DNA of 64,000 bases from Sulfurimicrobium sp963741495 (GTDB taxonomy: Bacteria; Pseudomonadota; Gammaproteobacteria; Burkholderiales; Sulfuricellaceae). How positions within the stretch are numbered: the stretch's first letter is position 1; every line of letters starts with the position of its first letter. Positions 35,744 to 47,444 of this stretch are shown one piece after another. Location of the stretch: NCBI GenBank assembly GCA_963741495.1, contig CAVUID010000007.1, forward strand, positions 186,001-250,000, read 5' to 3'. The notes below the pieces were generated by a model that was given only the letters and a program-made list of their open reading frames with translations, was not told the DNA's origin and ran no database searches. The position numbers were made by a program, and so were the translations under genes.

Positions 35744-38432
35744 TTAGTGTGCCTGTTCCCAGTTGTCGCCTTCACCCATTTCTGCCAGCAGGGGTACGGC
35801 AAGGGACGCGACATTGCACATCAATCCGGGCAGCGCCTTGCGGACGGCGTCTAGCTCATCCTGCGGCACTTCCAGCACCAGTTCATCGTGTACCTGCATA
35901 ATCAGCAGTGTTTTCATGCGGTTTTCCTGCAGCCAGCGATGCACCGCAATCATGGCCAGCTTGATCAGGTCGGCCGCCGTGCCCTGCATCGGGGCATTGA
36001 TGGCGGCGCGCTCGGCGGCCTGGCGGCGCGGTCCGTTGCCGCCCTTGATGTCGGGCAGCCACAGGCGGCGACCGAAAACGGTTTCCACATAACCCTGCTG
36101 CTTCGCCATGTCGCGGGTGCGCGCCATGTAATCGGCCACCCCGGGATAGCGGGCAAAATAGCGGTCCATGTAGGCTTGCGCCGCGCTGCGCTCGATCCCG
36201 AGCTGGCTTGCCAGGCCGAAGGCCGACATGCCGTAGATCAGGCCGAAGTTGATGACCTTGGCGTAGCGTCGCTGTTCCGGGGTGACTTCCAGCGGAGTAC
36301 AGGCAAAAACCTCAGCCGCGGTGGCGCGGTGGATGTCTTCCCCTGCTGCAAAGGCGCGCAGCAGGTTCTTGTCGCCCGAGAGATGCGCCATGATGCGTAG
36401 TTCGATCTGTGAATAGTCCGCCGAGATGATGCGGCTCCCGGGCTGCGCGATGAAGGCCTCGCGTATGCGCCGCCCTTCTTCGCTGCGCACCGGGATGTTC
36501 TGCAGGTTGGGGTCGGTCGAGGAGAGCCGTCCGGTGACCGCGACGGCCTGGTTGTAGCTGGTGTGCACGCGCCCGGCTGACCGGGTCGACCATGCGCGGC
36601 AGTTTGTCGGTATAGGTCGATTTGAGCTTGGCCAGTCCGCGGTATTCCAGCAGCAGTTTCGGCAGCGGGTAGTCCTCTGCCAGCTGCTGCAGGACATCTT
36701 CATCGGTGGAAGGCGTTCCGCCCGGTGTTTTTTTCTTGACCGGCAGGCCGAGCTGGCCGAACAGGATTTCCTGGATCTGCTTCGGCGAATTGAGGTTGAA
36801 CGGTTGTCCGGCCAGTTGATGAGCGCCCTGCTCCAGCGTCAGCAATTTTTCTCCCAGCAGCCTGCTTTGCTTGGCCAGCAGGTTGCTGTCGATCAGTACG
36901 CCATTGCGTTCCACGTGAAACAAAATTTGTGAAACCGGCACTTCGATTTCCCGGTATACATATTCCAGCCGGGCGTCCGGGCTGATCTGGGGATACAGGT
37001 TGTGGTGCAGTTGCAGGGTGATGTCCGCATCTTCTGCCGCATAGCGGGTGGCCGTCTCCAGGTCGACTTCATCGAAGCCGATCTGTTTGGCGCCCTTTCC
37101 TGCCACTTCGGCATAGGTCAGGGTTTTTACGCCGAGGTGGCGCGAGGCCAGCGAATCCATGTCGTGCGGCTTGTGGCTTTCCACCACGTAGGATTGCAAC
37201 AGGGTGTCATGAACGATGCCTTGCAGGGCAATGCCGTGATTGGCGAAAACATGTGTGTCGTACTTGAGGTTCTGGCCCAGCTTGGCGCTTGCCGGGTTTT
37301 CCAGCCAGGGCTTGAGGCGTTGCAGGGTCTGTTCGAAATCGAGCTGCGCCGGCACGCCGGCATAATGATGCGCCAGGGGCAGATAGGCGGCTTCGTGGGG
37401 TGTGATGGCAAACGAGATGCCTACCAGTCGTGCGCGCATCGGATCAAGGCTGGTGGTTTCGGTGTCCACGCTGACCAGTTCGGCCTGCTCAATCCGGGCC
37501 AGCCATTGCTCCAGTTGCTCTTCGCTCAGAATGCATTCATAGCACGTTTCAGTCGGTGGTTTGCTGCTGGTTGCTGGCTGCTGGCTGACAGCTGACAGCT
37601 CTCTCAGCCAGGTTTTGAATTCGAGCCGCTCATATAACTCGGCCAGTTTATGCGTGTCCTGAGGGCTGGCGGTCAGGTTCTCCAGCTTGAGTGGCAGGGG
37701 CACGTCGCAGCGGATGGTGAGCAGTTCCCTTGCCCTGGGTAGCCAGTCCAGCGCCTTGCGCAGGTTCTCGCCCACCACGCCGCCGACCTCATCGGCATGG
37801 GATACCAGGTTGTCCAGGGTGTGGTACTGCGACAGCCATTTCACCGCCGTTTTGGGGCCGACCTTCTCCACGCCCGGCACATTGTCCGCGCTGTCGCCGA
37901 TCAGGGTCAGGTAGTCCACGATGCGCTCCGGCGACACGCCAAATTTCGCTATTACACCCGTTTCGTCCAACTTTTCGTTAGACATGGTGTTGATCAGGCT
38001 GACGTGGTTGTTCACCAGCTGCGCGATGTCCTTGTCCCCGGTTGAGATCACCACGCGCATGCCCGCTTCAGAGCCGATCCGTGCCAGCGTGCCGATGACG
38101 TCGTCGGCCTCTACGCCTTCAACCGCCAGCAACGGCCATCCCATGGCGCGGATGCTGTCGTGCAGCGGTTCGATCTGTGCCGCAAGATCGGGCGGCATGG
38201 CTGGCCGGTGGGCCTTGTATTCGGGATACAGGTCGTCGCGAAAGGTCTTGCCTTTTGCATCGAACACGCAGGCGCTATAATCGGCCTGGTAATCCTGATG
38301 CAGACGGCGCAGCATGTTGAGAACGCCATAGATCGCCCCGGTGGGTTCGTTATGCCGGTTGCGCAGATCAGGCAGCGCGTGGAATGCGCGGTAAAGGTAG
38401 GACGAAGCGTCAACCAGCAGCAGCGTTTTCAT
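35744..38432 (-). CDS. polA: DNA polymerase I (single-base frameshift)
   Basis: This enzyme does gap filling and primer removal. The 5' nuclease domain covers about residues 1-290, a 3'-5' exonuclease domain with intact VSVDTETTSLD, LKYDTHVF and YAAEDADIT motifs about 310-490, and the polymerase domain has DYSQIELRIMAHLSGD, KVINFGLIYGMSAFG and VHDELVLEVP. The frame breaks near 36573-36576: one extra C in GTCAGCCGGGCGCG (family expects GTCAGCGGGCGCG) near residue 624. Corrected length is about 895 residues. The linker near residue 285 carries a dispersed-repeat sequence (LSAVSQQPA). A parS-like site lies inside the gene. Confidence 0.9.
36907..36922. other. parS-like site 3 (inside polA)
   Basis: CGTTCCACGTGAAACA matches the parS consensus at 14 of 16 positions and the relaxed TGTTNCACGTGAAACA at 15 of 16. 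It encodes part of FHVERNGV in PolA, so the match is constrained by coding as well. Confidence 0.6.
37562..37600 (-). repeat. Dispersed-repeat sequence inside polA linker
   Basis: The minus strand reads AGCTGTCAGCTGTCAGCCAG followed by CAGCCAGCAACCAGCAG, a short-period repeat translated as LSAVSQQPATSS. Peptides of this LSAV type are known products of a dispersed repeat common in betaproteobacterial intergenic DNA. It sits in the flexible link between the 5' nuclease and 3'-5' exonuclease domains and keeps the frame. Confidence 0.55.
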
Positions 38433-38451
38433 AAGCGAGAAAGACCATCAC

Positions 38452-39180
38452 ATGAATGCAGAAGAAAAACTACCCAAACCCCTGGACCCGGAAATTCTGT
38501 CGCAGTCCTACTCAGCGCGGGAGTCGTGGCGTGTGTTCGAGATTATGGCAGAGTTTGTCGAATCCACCGAACGCCTGAGCGCGATCCGGCCAGCGGTCAG
38601 TATCTTCGGCAGTGCGCGCACGCCGCCAGACCATCCCTACTACCAGCTTGCCGAGAAGATTGCGCGGAAATTGTCGGATGCCGGGTTTTCCGTCATTTCC
38701 GGCGGCGGTCCAGGCATCATGGAAGCGGCCAACAAGGGGGCCTTTTTTGGTTCCTCTCCCAGCGTCGGCCTTAATATCCAGCTGCCGCACGAGCAGCATA
38801 CCAATCCCTATCAGGATATCAGCCAGACCTTCCGCCATTTTTTTGCGCGCAAGGTGATGTTCGTCAAGTTTGCCACGGCTTATGTGGTGATGCCCGGCGG
38901 TTTTGGCACCCTGGATGAACTGATGGAGGCGCTGACCCTGGTGCAGACCGGAAAAACCCGCCGCATGCCGATCATCCTGGTGTGCGACGCCTACTGGCGA
39001 GACCTGGTTAGCTGGTTCAGCAAAACGCTGGTGGCGGAGAAAACAATCAATCCGGAGGATCTTGACCTGATTCAGATGATCGACGACCCGGACGCCATCG
39101 TGGCGGCAATTTTCAAGCACTACGAGACCAGCGGCTTCGAACCGACGGTGGCGGAGCAGGAGATTCAGCTCCGTTTGTAA
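38452..39180 (+). CDS. LOG-family protein (TIGR00730)
   Basis: This 242-residue protein belongs to the LOG/lysine-decarboxylase-like family, whose studied members hydrolyse nucleoside monophosphates such as cytokinin ribotides to release the base. The signatures SGGGPGIMEAANKGA (near 83) and the catalytic/nucleotide motif PGGFGTLDELMEAL (near 150) are intact. It is divergent from polA with a 19-bp gap. The substrate in this organism is unknown. Confidence 0.9.
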   Translation: MNAEEKLPKPLDPEILSQSYSARESWRVFEIMAEFVESTERLSAIRPAVSIFGSARTPPDHPYYQLAEKIARKLSDAGFSVISGGGPGIMEAANKGAFFGSSPSVGLNIQLPHEQHTNPYQDISQTFRHFFARKVMFVKFATAYVVMPGGFGTLDELMEALTLVQTGKTRRMPIILVCDAYWRDLVSWFSKTLVAEKTINPEDLDLIQMIDDPDAIVAAIFKHYETSGFEPTVAEQEIQLRL

Positions 39181-39233
39181 CAATTATTCGGCTTCGATTC
39201 GTCAAGGCGCTTATCGGTTACGGCGGCAAGCGC

Positions 39234-39239
39234 TATAAT
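39234..39239 (+). promoter_or_regulatory. Probable -10 element upstream of DUF2782 gene
   Basis: A perfect TATAAT lies 30 bases before the DUF2782 start. The best -35 at a 17-base spacing is TTATCG, a weak match, so the promoter is plausible but not certain. Confidence 0.45.
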
Positions 39240-39269
39240 CCGTCTTCAACCTTTCCTTCAGGAATTGCT

Positions 39270-39608
39270 ATGCGCCGTTTCCTTCCCCTGCTGTTGCTGT
39301 GTGCCCTTCCTGCGATTGCAGATACTGTTGCACCGCCTGCCGGACTGCAGCCGCTGCCCGAGCCACCGGCACCGCCGCCCGGTTATGAGCCTGATCTGGC
39401 CCTTGAGCCGCAGGTGACCATCACCAAGCGTGGCGAGGACAAGGTCGAGGAATTTCGCATGCATGGCAAGCTCTACATGATGAAAGTGACACCGTCGCAT
39501 GGCGTGCCCTACTTCCTGATCGACGAAAAAGGGACGGGAAATTTTGTGCGTCAGGGTGAAGTGAGCCCCAGTATTCTGGTGCCCATGTGGCTACTTAAAT
39601 CGTTCTAG
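39270..39608 (+). CDS. DUF2782 exported protein
   Basis: This 112-residue protein has a short signal peptide (RFLPLLLLCALPAIA, processed near residue 17), a proline-rich stretch (PLPEPPAPPPGYEPD) and a compact DUF2782 domain (VTITKRGEDKVEEFR to the end). It occurs between polA and thrB in many betaproteobacteria. It is probably periplasmic and of unknown role. Confidence 0.85.
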   Translation: MRRFLPLLLLCALPAIADTVAPPAGLQPLPEPPAPPPGYEPDLALEPQVTITKRGEDKVEEFRMHGKLYMMKVTPSHGVPYFLIDEKGTGNFVRQGEVSPSILVPMWLLKSF

Positions 39609-39637
39609 CCTGAAGCAGCCCCGGGGCTGATTTCCTC

Positions 39638-40591
39638 ATGTCCGTTTTTACCACCGTTACCTTAGAGCAGCTCGAGCACTGGCTGCATGGCTATGCCCTC
39701 GGCACCCTGCAAGATCTGCAGGGCATTTCCGCCGGCATCGAAAACACCAATTATTTCGTGACCACCAGCCATGGCCGCTATGTCCTGACCCTGTTCGAGA
39801 AGCTGGCCGCCGACGAACTGCCCTATTTCATCAACCTGATGGCGCACCTTGCTACACATGGCATCCCCTGCCCCGCGCCAGTGGCCAATCTGGAAAACGG
39901 CTACCTGGGTCAGCTCAATGGCAAGCCGGCATGTATTGTCAGCTGCCTTGAGGGAAAATCCTTGCTCGAGCCAAGTGTGCAACATTGCGCGGAAGTCGGC
40001 GAAATGCTTGCGGCGATGCATCTGGCGGGTAAATCCTATCCTGCGCAAATGGCCAATCCGCGCGGCCCGCGCTGGTGGAATGCAACCGCGCCGCAGGTCA
40101 TGCCCTTTCTGGCGCCGGAAGATGCGGCGTTGCTGACGGAAGAGTTGCGCTTCCAGTCGCTGTATCGCTTCGAAGATCTGCCGCGCGGCGTGATTCATGC
40201 CGACCTGTTCCGCGATAACGTGCTGTTCAAGGGCGATGCCATTGGCGGCCTGATCGATTTTTACTTTGCCTGCAATGACGTCTGGCTTTATGACCTGGCC
40301 ATTACGGTCAACGACTGGTGTGTGGACGCAAACGGCGAATTTGATAGCGCGCGCATGATGGTCATGCTGCAGGCCTACCACGCCACCCGCCCGCTGACAC
40401 CGGTTGAGCGCGGCGCCTGGCCGGCCATGTTGCGTGGAGGCGCATTGCGTTTCTGGCTCTCGCGGCTGTACGACTTCCATTTTCCGCGCCCCGGCGAACT
40501 GACCCAGGCCAAGGATCCCACTCATTTCCGCCGCATTTTGCAGCAGCATGCGGCGCACCACGATCAGTTGCAGGCGGCCTGGGTTAAATAG
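39638..40591 (+). CDS. thrB: Homoserine kinase, aminoglycoside-phosphotransferase fold
   Basis: This enzyme phosphorylates homoserine on the threonine pathway. The 317-residue product is of the ThrB type with a kinase-like fold: the catalytic loop VIHADLFRDNVLF (near 186) and the metal-binding GGLIDFYFACND (near 204) are intact. It is followed 2 bp later by the BPSS1780-type membrane protein, likely in one transcript. Confidence 0.94.
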   Translation: MSVFTTVTLEQLEHWLHGYALGTLQDLQGISAGIENTNYFVTTSHGRYVLTLFEKLAADELPYFINLMAHLATHGIPCPAPVANLENGYLGQLNGKPACIVSCLEGKSLLEPSVQHCAEVGEMLAAMHLAGKSYPAQMANPRGPRWWNATAPQVMPFLAPEDAALLTEELRFQSLYRFEDLPRGVIHADLFRDNVLFKGDAIGGLIDFYFACNDVWLYDLAITVNDWCVDANGEFDSARMMVMLQAYHATRPLTPVERGAWPAMLRGGALRFWLSRLYDFHFPRPGELTQAKDPTHFRRILQQHAAHHDQLQAAWVK

Positions 40592-40593
40592 CG

Positions 40594-41376
40594 ATGGCAA
40601 TCACTCCTTCCAATCCCATCGATGCGCCGGAGCCGCGTACTGTCGCGGCAATACAGGGCTGGCGCTGGATTACGGCTGGTTTTCAGTTGTATGCCAAGAG
40701 TCCATTGATCTGGATCGTTTTTTTCATGATCTACATGGTGGTCGAACTGGTGCTGGCCTTCGCCGTGCCAGTGGTTGGCGCAGTTGCATCTGCCGTGCTG
40801 GACCCGATCCTGATCGCCGGATTCATGGCGGGGTGTCGTGCGCTGGAGCTGGATGAAGAACTGGAAATCAGCCATCTGCTGGCGGGGTTTCGTACCGGTG
40901 CGGGGCAACTGGCGGCGGTAGGCGGGTATTATCTGGCGGGAAAAATGCTGCTGGTCATGGTCGCCATGGGCCTGGCAGGGATCGCTATCGGTCCCATGCC
41001 GGAAGTGGATTTTGCCAGCCTGGAGAAGATGGATCCTGTGCAACTGGAGCAGGCAGTTCGCCATTTCATGCTCGTGGGCGCGTTGCTTATGAGCATGCTG
41101 ATCCCCCTGCTCATGGCGTTCTGGTTTGCGCCCGCGCTGGTGCTGTTTGACCACATGACGGCTACGCAAGCCATGAAAGTGAGCTTTACGGCCTGCCTGC
41201 GCAATATCTGGCCTTTTTCACTTTTCGGCGTGGCCGGCAGTCTGCTTTTCCTGCTGGGTGCGATACCCTTTGGGCTGGGTCTTCTTGCGGTGATTCCGGT
41301 CCTGTTCGGCACCTCCATTTATGCCGCCTACCGGGATATTTTTGTCGCCAGCCTGAAGGTGACGGACCAAGCCTGA
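40594..41376 (+). CDS. BPSS1780-family membrane protein
   Basis: This is a 260-residue inner-membrane protein with about six hydrophobic segments (near 42-64, 66-80, 110-135, 155-178, 203-225 and 228-245). No catalytic motif is visible. It follows thrB in many betaproteobacteria; the function is unknown. It is convergent with uvrD with a 7-bp gap. Confidence 0.85.
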   Translation: MAITPSNPIDAPEPRTVAAIQGWRWITAGFQLYAKSPLIWIVFFMIYMVVELVLAFAVPVVGAVASAVLDPILIAGFMAGCRALELDEELEISHLLAGFRTGAGQLAAVGGYYLAGKMLLVMVAMGLAGIAIGPMPEVDFASLEKMDPVQLEQAVRHFMLVGALLMSMLIPLLMAFWFAPALVLFDHMTATQAMKVSFTACLRNIWPFSLFGVAGSLLFLLGAIPFGLGLLAVIPVLFGTSIYAAYRDIFVASLKVTDQA

Positions 41377-41383
41377 GCTTGTT

Positions 41384-43536
<2,153 letters not shown>

Positions 43537-43551
43537 GAGGTTTGCCAAATA

Positions 43552-43580
43552 AAAAAGGCCGGCGTGACACCGGCCTTTTT
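43552..43580 (-). terminator. Rho-independent terminator after prk
   Basis: An 11-bp stem (AAAAAGGCCGG/CCGGCCTTTTT) with a 7-base loop lies 20 bp beyond the prk stop on the minus strand and is followed by T-rich sequence. It separates prk from uvrD, so uvrD needs its own promoter. Confidence 0.85.
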
Positions 43581-43599
43581 GTTTTCAGAACAAGCCGGA

Positions 43600-44491
43600 T
43601 CAGGCTTTTTTCTTGTTCTCGATCAGGTCGTGAATCATCGGGGCCAGAATCACTTCCATGGCAAAACCCATCTTGCCGCCAGGCACCACGATGGTGTTGC
43701 GGCGTGACATGAAGGAGTCGTGGATCATGTTGAGGTAATAGGGGAAATCGATGCCCTTGGGGTCGCGGAAGCGGATCACCACGAAGCTTTCGTCCGGCGT
43801 CGGAATGTCGCGCGCGATGAACGGGTTGGACGTGTCGACAGTCGGCACGCGCTGGAAGTTGACGTCGGTGCGGGAGAACTGCGGCGTGATGTAGTTCACG
43901 TAGTCCGGCATGCGGCGCAGGATGGTGTGCACGGTGACTTCGGCCGAGTAGCCGCGCTCTTTGCCGTCGCGGTGAATTTTCTGGATCCACTCCAGGTTGA
44001 CGATGGGCACCACGCCCACGCCCAGGTCGACGTACTTGGAAGCATCGACATCGTCATTCTTGACCAGGCCATGCAGGCCTTCGTAAAACAGCAGGTCGCT
44101 GCCGCTCGGGATGTCTTCCCAGGGGGTGAATTCACCGGCCTTCAGGCTGGTTTCCAGGCGCGCGTTCAGTTCGGCAGCTTCTGCATCGGAGTGGATGTAG
44201 TAACGCTTCTGGCCGGTGCCGGTTTCGCCGTAGGTCTTGAAGGTTTCCGCGATTTTCGCGAAGTGGTTGGCTTCCGGGCCAAAGTGGCTGAAGATAATTG
44301 TTGCCGGCTTCTTCGGCTTTTTTCGAGGCTTCCTTGAATTCCACGCGGCCGAGGGAGTGCATGCTGTCGCCTTCGATCACGGCGGCGGTGATTTTTTCGC
44401 GGTCGAAAATGTGCTGGAACGCGACTTTGACGGTGGTGGTGCCGGCGCCGGACGAGCCAGTAACAGCGACGACTGGGTGTTTCTTAGACAT
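43600..44491 (-). CDS. prk: Phosphoribulokinase (single-base frameshift)
   Basis: This enzyme makes ribulose 1,5-bisphosphate from ribulose 5-phosphate and ATP, the step that feeds RubisCO. It is the proteobacterial class I type. The P-loop GSSGAGTTTVK lies at about residues 12-22, EGDSMH near 40; after the break the sequence continues as HFGPEAN, FYEGLHGLV, VVPIVNLEWIQKIHRD and FSRTDVNFQRVPTVDTSNPF. One extra base near 44293 (TATCTTCAGCC for TATTTCAGCC) splits it; corrected length is about 296 residues. No RubisCO or cbbR gene is near. Confidence 0.92.
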
Positions 44492-44528
44492 GGTTGAGAT
44501 CCCCGAAAATAAATGACACGAATGTTTC

Positions 44529-44558
44529 AGTATAATCTTGACGAGGCTATTTTGTCAC
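44529..44558 (-). promoter_or_regulatory. Sigma-70 promoter of prk
   Basis: On the minus strand GTGACA (44553-44558) and TATACT (44529-44534) are separated by 18 bases; each matches consensus at five of six positions. It lies about 38 bases upstream of the prk ATG. Confidence 0.65.
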
Positions 44559-44593
44559 TAGCCCGCATGGGCATGAAGCGTCCGGTTTCAGCG

Positions 44594-44599
44594 TATAAT
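44594..44599 (+). promoter_or_regulatory. Probable -10 element upstream of leuS
   Basis: A perfect TATAAT lies 37 bases before the leuS ATG. No convincing -35 hexamer is found 16-18 bases upstream. Confidence 0.4.
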
Positions 44600-44636
44600 C
44601 ATCAGCTTTCTATTCATTCATTTATTGCCAAGACTC

Positions 44637-47441
44637 ATGGAAAACCTCTATAACCCTGCCACGGTGGAAAATCAGGCGCAACAGCACTGGAACTCGATTC
44701 AGGCATTCCGGGCGGAAGAAGTGCCGGGCAAGCCCAAGTACTACTGTCTGTCCATGTTTCCCTACCCCTCGGGCAAGCTGCACATGGGGCACGTGCGCAA
44801 TTACACCATCGGCGACGTGCTTTCCCGCTTTCACCGTTTTCAGGGTTATAACGTGTTGCAACCGATGGGCTGGGACGCCTTCGGCCTGCCCGCCGAAAAC
44901 GCGGCCATTGCCAACAATGTCGCGCCTGCTGCCTGGACCTATTCCAACATCGACTACATGCGCGGCCAGCTCCAGTCGCTCGGGCTGGCCATCGACTGGT
45001 CGCGTGAGCTGGCGACCTGCAAGCCGGACTATTACCGCTGGGAGCAGTGGCTGTTCACCCGCTTGTTCGAGAAAGGGCTGATCTACAAGAAACTGGCCAC
45101 GGTGAACTGGGATCCGGTGGACCAAACCGTGCTCGCCAACGAGCAGGTGATCGACGGTCGTGGCTGGCGCTCCGGCGCGCTGGTGGAAAAGCGCGAAATT
45201 CCGATGTATTTCATGAAGATCACCGCCTACGCCGACGAACTGCTGAGCGAGCTGGACAATCTGCCCGGCTGGCCCGAGCAGGTGCGCACCATGCAGAAGA
45301 ACTGGATCGGCAAGAGCTTCGGCGCCGAAGTGCATTTCCCTTACGCCGAAGGCGAGGGAACGCTCAGCGTTTATACCACGCGTCCCGATACGCTCATGGG
45401 GGCAACTTATGTGGCGGTGGCGGCCGAGCATCCGCTGGCCACGGATGCGGCCATCGGAAACCTCGAGCTCACCCGCTTTATCGAGGAATGCAAGCAGGGC
45501 GGCGTTGCCGAGGCGGACCTGGCGACGATGGAAAAGAAAGGCATGCCCACCGGGCGTTTTGTTATACACCCGCTGAGCGGCGAGAAATTGCCGGTGTGGG
45601 TGGCCAACTATGTACTGATGGGTTATGGCGAAGGCGCAGTCATGGCCGTGCCGGCGCATGATGAACGGGATTTTGCGTTTGCCATGAAGTATGACCTGCC
45701 GGTCAAGCACGTGATTGCAAGCAATGAACTGTTGGCACAATGGGAAAAATTGCTTCGCCTGCTCGAGGCTCAGGGCGTCAGCATCAATCAACTGGCAATC
45801 AATCACCTGGGGATGCTGCATTACCTGAGCGAGGTCCTGGCGGATCTGACTACGGCGACGGCGGACATAAGCGAGGCGGTCAACGCGTTTGCCATGCAGA
45901 TGGAGCGGGAGTCGCCCTATGTGGAACATGGGGCGCTGGTTTGCTCGGGAAAATATGACGGCCTTGAGTTTCAGGCAGCCTTCGATGCCATCGCCGATGA
46001 CCTCCAGGCCAAGGGCCTGGGCGGCAAGCGCACCCAGTTTCGCCTGCGCGACTGGGGTATTTCGCGCCAGCGCTACTGGGGCTGCCCGATCCCGATCATT
46101 CACTGCGCAAACTGCGGCGACGTGCCGGTGCCGGAAAAAGACCTGCCGGTGGTGTTGCCGGAAGACGTGAAGATCGATATTGGCTCGCCGATCAAGAAAA
46201 TGCCGTCGTTTTACCAGACCACCTGCCCGAAGTGCGGTGGCGCTGCCGAGCGCGAGACCGACACCATGGATACTTTTGTCGAATCGTCCTGGTATTACGC
46301 GCGCTATGCCAATCCGGACAACGCCCAGGCCATGGTCGACGAGCGGGCCAAATACTGGTTGCCGGTGGATCAGTATATCGGCGGGATCGAGCACGCCATC
46401 CTGCATCTGCTGTATGCGCGCTTCTTCAACAAGCTGATGCGCGATGTCGGCCTGTTTGGCGAGGAGGAGGCCCTCTCCCCAACCCTCTCCCATGAGGAGA
46501 GGGAGCAATCGTTAAAAACCTCCCGATATACCGAACCCTTCACCAAACTGCTGACCCAGGGGATGGTGGTGGCGCCGACTTTCTACCGCGAGTTGGGCGA
46601 AGGCAAGAAACAGTACATCAACCCGGCTGAAGTGAATGTTCAACTGGATGACAAGGGGCGCCCGATCGGGGCTACGCTGAAAGCGGACGGCCACCCCGTG
46701 GTGATCGGCGGCACGGAAAAGATGTCCAAGTCGAAGAATAACGGCATTGATCCACAGGCCCTGATCGATATCTACGGCGCGGATACCGCGCGCCTGTTCA
46801 TGATGTTCGCCGCGCCGCCGGATCAGCAGCTGGAATGGTCCGATGCTGGCGTGGAAGGCGCATTCCGTTTCCTCAAGCGGGTCTGGAAGGCGGTCACAGA
46901 CCACGTTCAGCAGGGCGTGGTGCCGGCCGGCACCACGGACTTGAGTGCCGAGCTCAAGGCGCTGCGCTTGCAGCTGCACAGCACCATACAGAAAGTGAGC
47001 GATGACTACGCTCGCCGGCAACAGTTCAACACGGCGATTGCTGCCGTGATGGAGCTGATGAATGCGCTTGGCAAGAACAATGACCATAGCCCGGCTGGGC
47101 GGGCGGTCATGCAGGAAGCACTGGAGGCGGTAGTGCTGCTGCTCGCGCCCATCGTGCCGCACATCAGTCATGCCCTGTGGAGGGAGTTGAAGCCGGGGAG
47201 CGATATTCTGGAGGCTCCTTGGCCCAAGGTGGATGAAAGCGCACTGGTGCAGGACGAAATTGAGCTGATGCTGCAGGTCAATGGCAAGCTGCGCGGCAGC
47301 ATGACCGTGGCGAAATCGACAGGCAAGGACGAGGTTGAGAAGTTGGCGCTTGCTAATCCCGGTGTGCTCAAATTTATTGAAGGTCAGGCGATCAAGAAAG
47401 TCGTTGTCGTGCCGGGTCGCCTGGTTAACGTGGTGGTTTAA
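44637..47441 (+). CDS. leuS: Leucyl-tRNA synthetase with two insertions
   Basis: This enzyme charges tRNA-Leu. From the ATG at 44637 it has 934 residues, about 65-75 more than usual. The class I signatures PYPSGKLHMGHVRNY (HxGH type) and KMSKSKNNG are intact, as are the editing-domain TTRPDTLMGAT and the zinc-type Cys pairs (CANCGD, CPKCGG). Two extra segments stand out: about 50 residues in the editing (CP1) domain near 361-424, and about 18 residues near 611-628 made by a dispersed palindromic repeat. The reading frame is preserved through both. lptE follows 3 bp later. Confidence 0.96.
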   Translation: MENLYNPATVENQAQQHWNSIQAFRAEEVPGKPKYYCLSMFPYPSGKLHMGHVRNYTIGDVLSRFHRFQGYNVLQPMGWDAFGLPAENAAIANNVAPAAWTYSNIDYMRGQLQSLGLAIDWSRELATCKPDYYRWEQWLFTRLFEKGLIYKKLATVNWDPVDQTVLANEQVIDGRGWRSGALVEKREIPMYFMKITAYADELLSELDNLPGWPEQVRTMQKNWIGKSFGAEVHFPYAEGEGTLSVYTTRPDTLMGATYVAVAAEHPLATDAAIGNLELTRFIEECKQGGVAEADLATMEKKGMPTGRFVIHPLSGEKLPVWVANYVLMGYGEGAVMAVPAHDERDFAFAMKYDLPVKHVIASNELLAQWEKLLRLLEAQGVSINQLAINHLGMLHYLSEVLADLTTATADISEAVNAFAMQMERESPYVEHGALVCSGKYDGLEFQAAFDAIADDLQAKGLGGKRTQFRLRDWGISRQRYWGCPIPIIHCANCGDVPVPEKDLPVVLPEDVKIDIGSPIKKMPSFYQTTCPKCGGAAERETDTMDTFVESSWYYARYANPDNAQAMVDERAKYWLPVDQYIGGIEHAILHLLYARFFNKLMRDVGLFGEEEALSPTLSHEEREQSLKTSRYTEPFTKLLTQGMVVAPTFYRELGEGKKQYINPAEVNVQLDDKGRPIGATLKADGHPVVIGGTEKMSKSKNNGIDPQALIDIYGADTARLFMMFAAPPDQQLEWSDAGVEGAFRFLKRVWKAVTDHVQQGVVPAGTTDLSAELKALRLQLHSTIQKVSDDYARRQQFNTAIAAVMELMNALGKNNDHSPAGRAVMQEALEAVVLLLAPIVPHISHALWRELKPGSDILEAPWPKVDESALVQDEIELMLQVNGKLRGSMTVAKSTGKDEVEKLALANPGVLKFIEGQAIKKVVVVPGRLVNVVV
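46471..46503. repeat. Palindromic dispersed repeat inside leuS
   Basis: The sequence holds CCCTCTCCCC-AA followed by a perfect 8-bp hairpin CCCTCTCC-CATGA-GGAGAGGG (46483-46503). This is the well-known CCCTCTCCC(N)GGGAGAGGG element of proteobacterial intergenic DNA. Here it is translated in frame as ALSPTLSHEERE, a peptide often produced when this element sits in a gene. Confidence 0.8.
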
Positions 47442-47444
47442 ATC

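Noticed and set aside
39662..40600. 312-codon minus-strand frame over thrB
   Set aside because: It is antisense to thrB with no recognisable motif.
45704..45712. CACGTG core in leuS as another parS site
   Set aside because: Flanks (AAGCACGTGATTG) do not fit the GTTTCACGTGAAAC palindrome.
44622..46508. 628-codon open frame on the minus strand across leuS
   Set aside because: It is antisense to a fully conserved synthetase, shows no domain or ribosome site, and arises from the high-GC codon bias of leuS.
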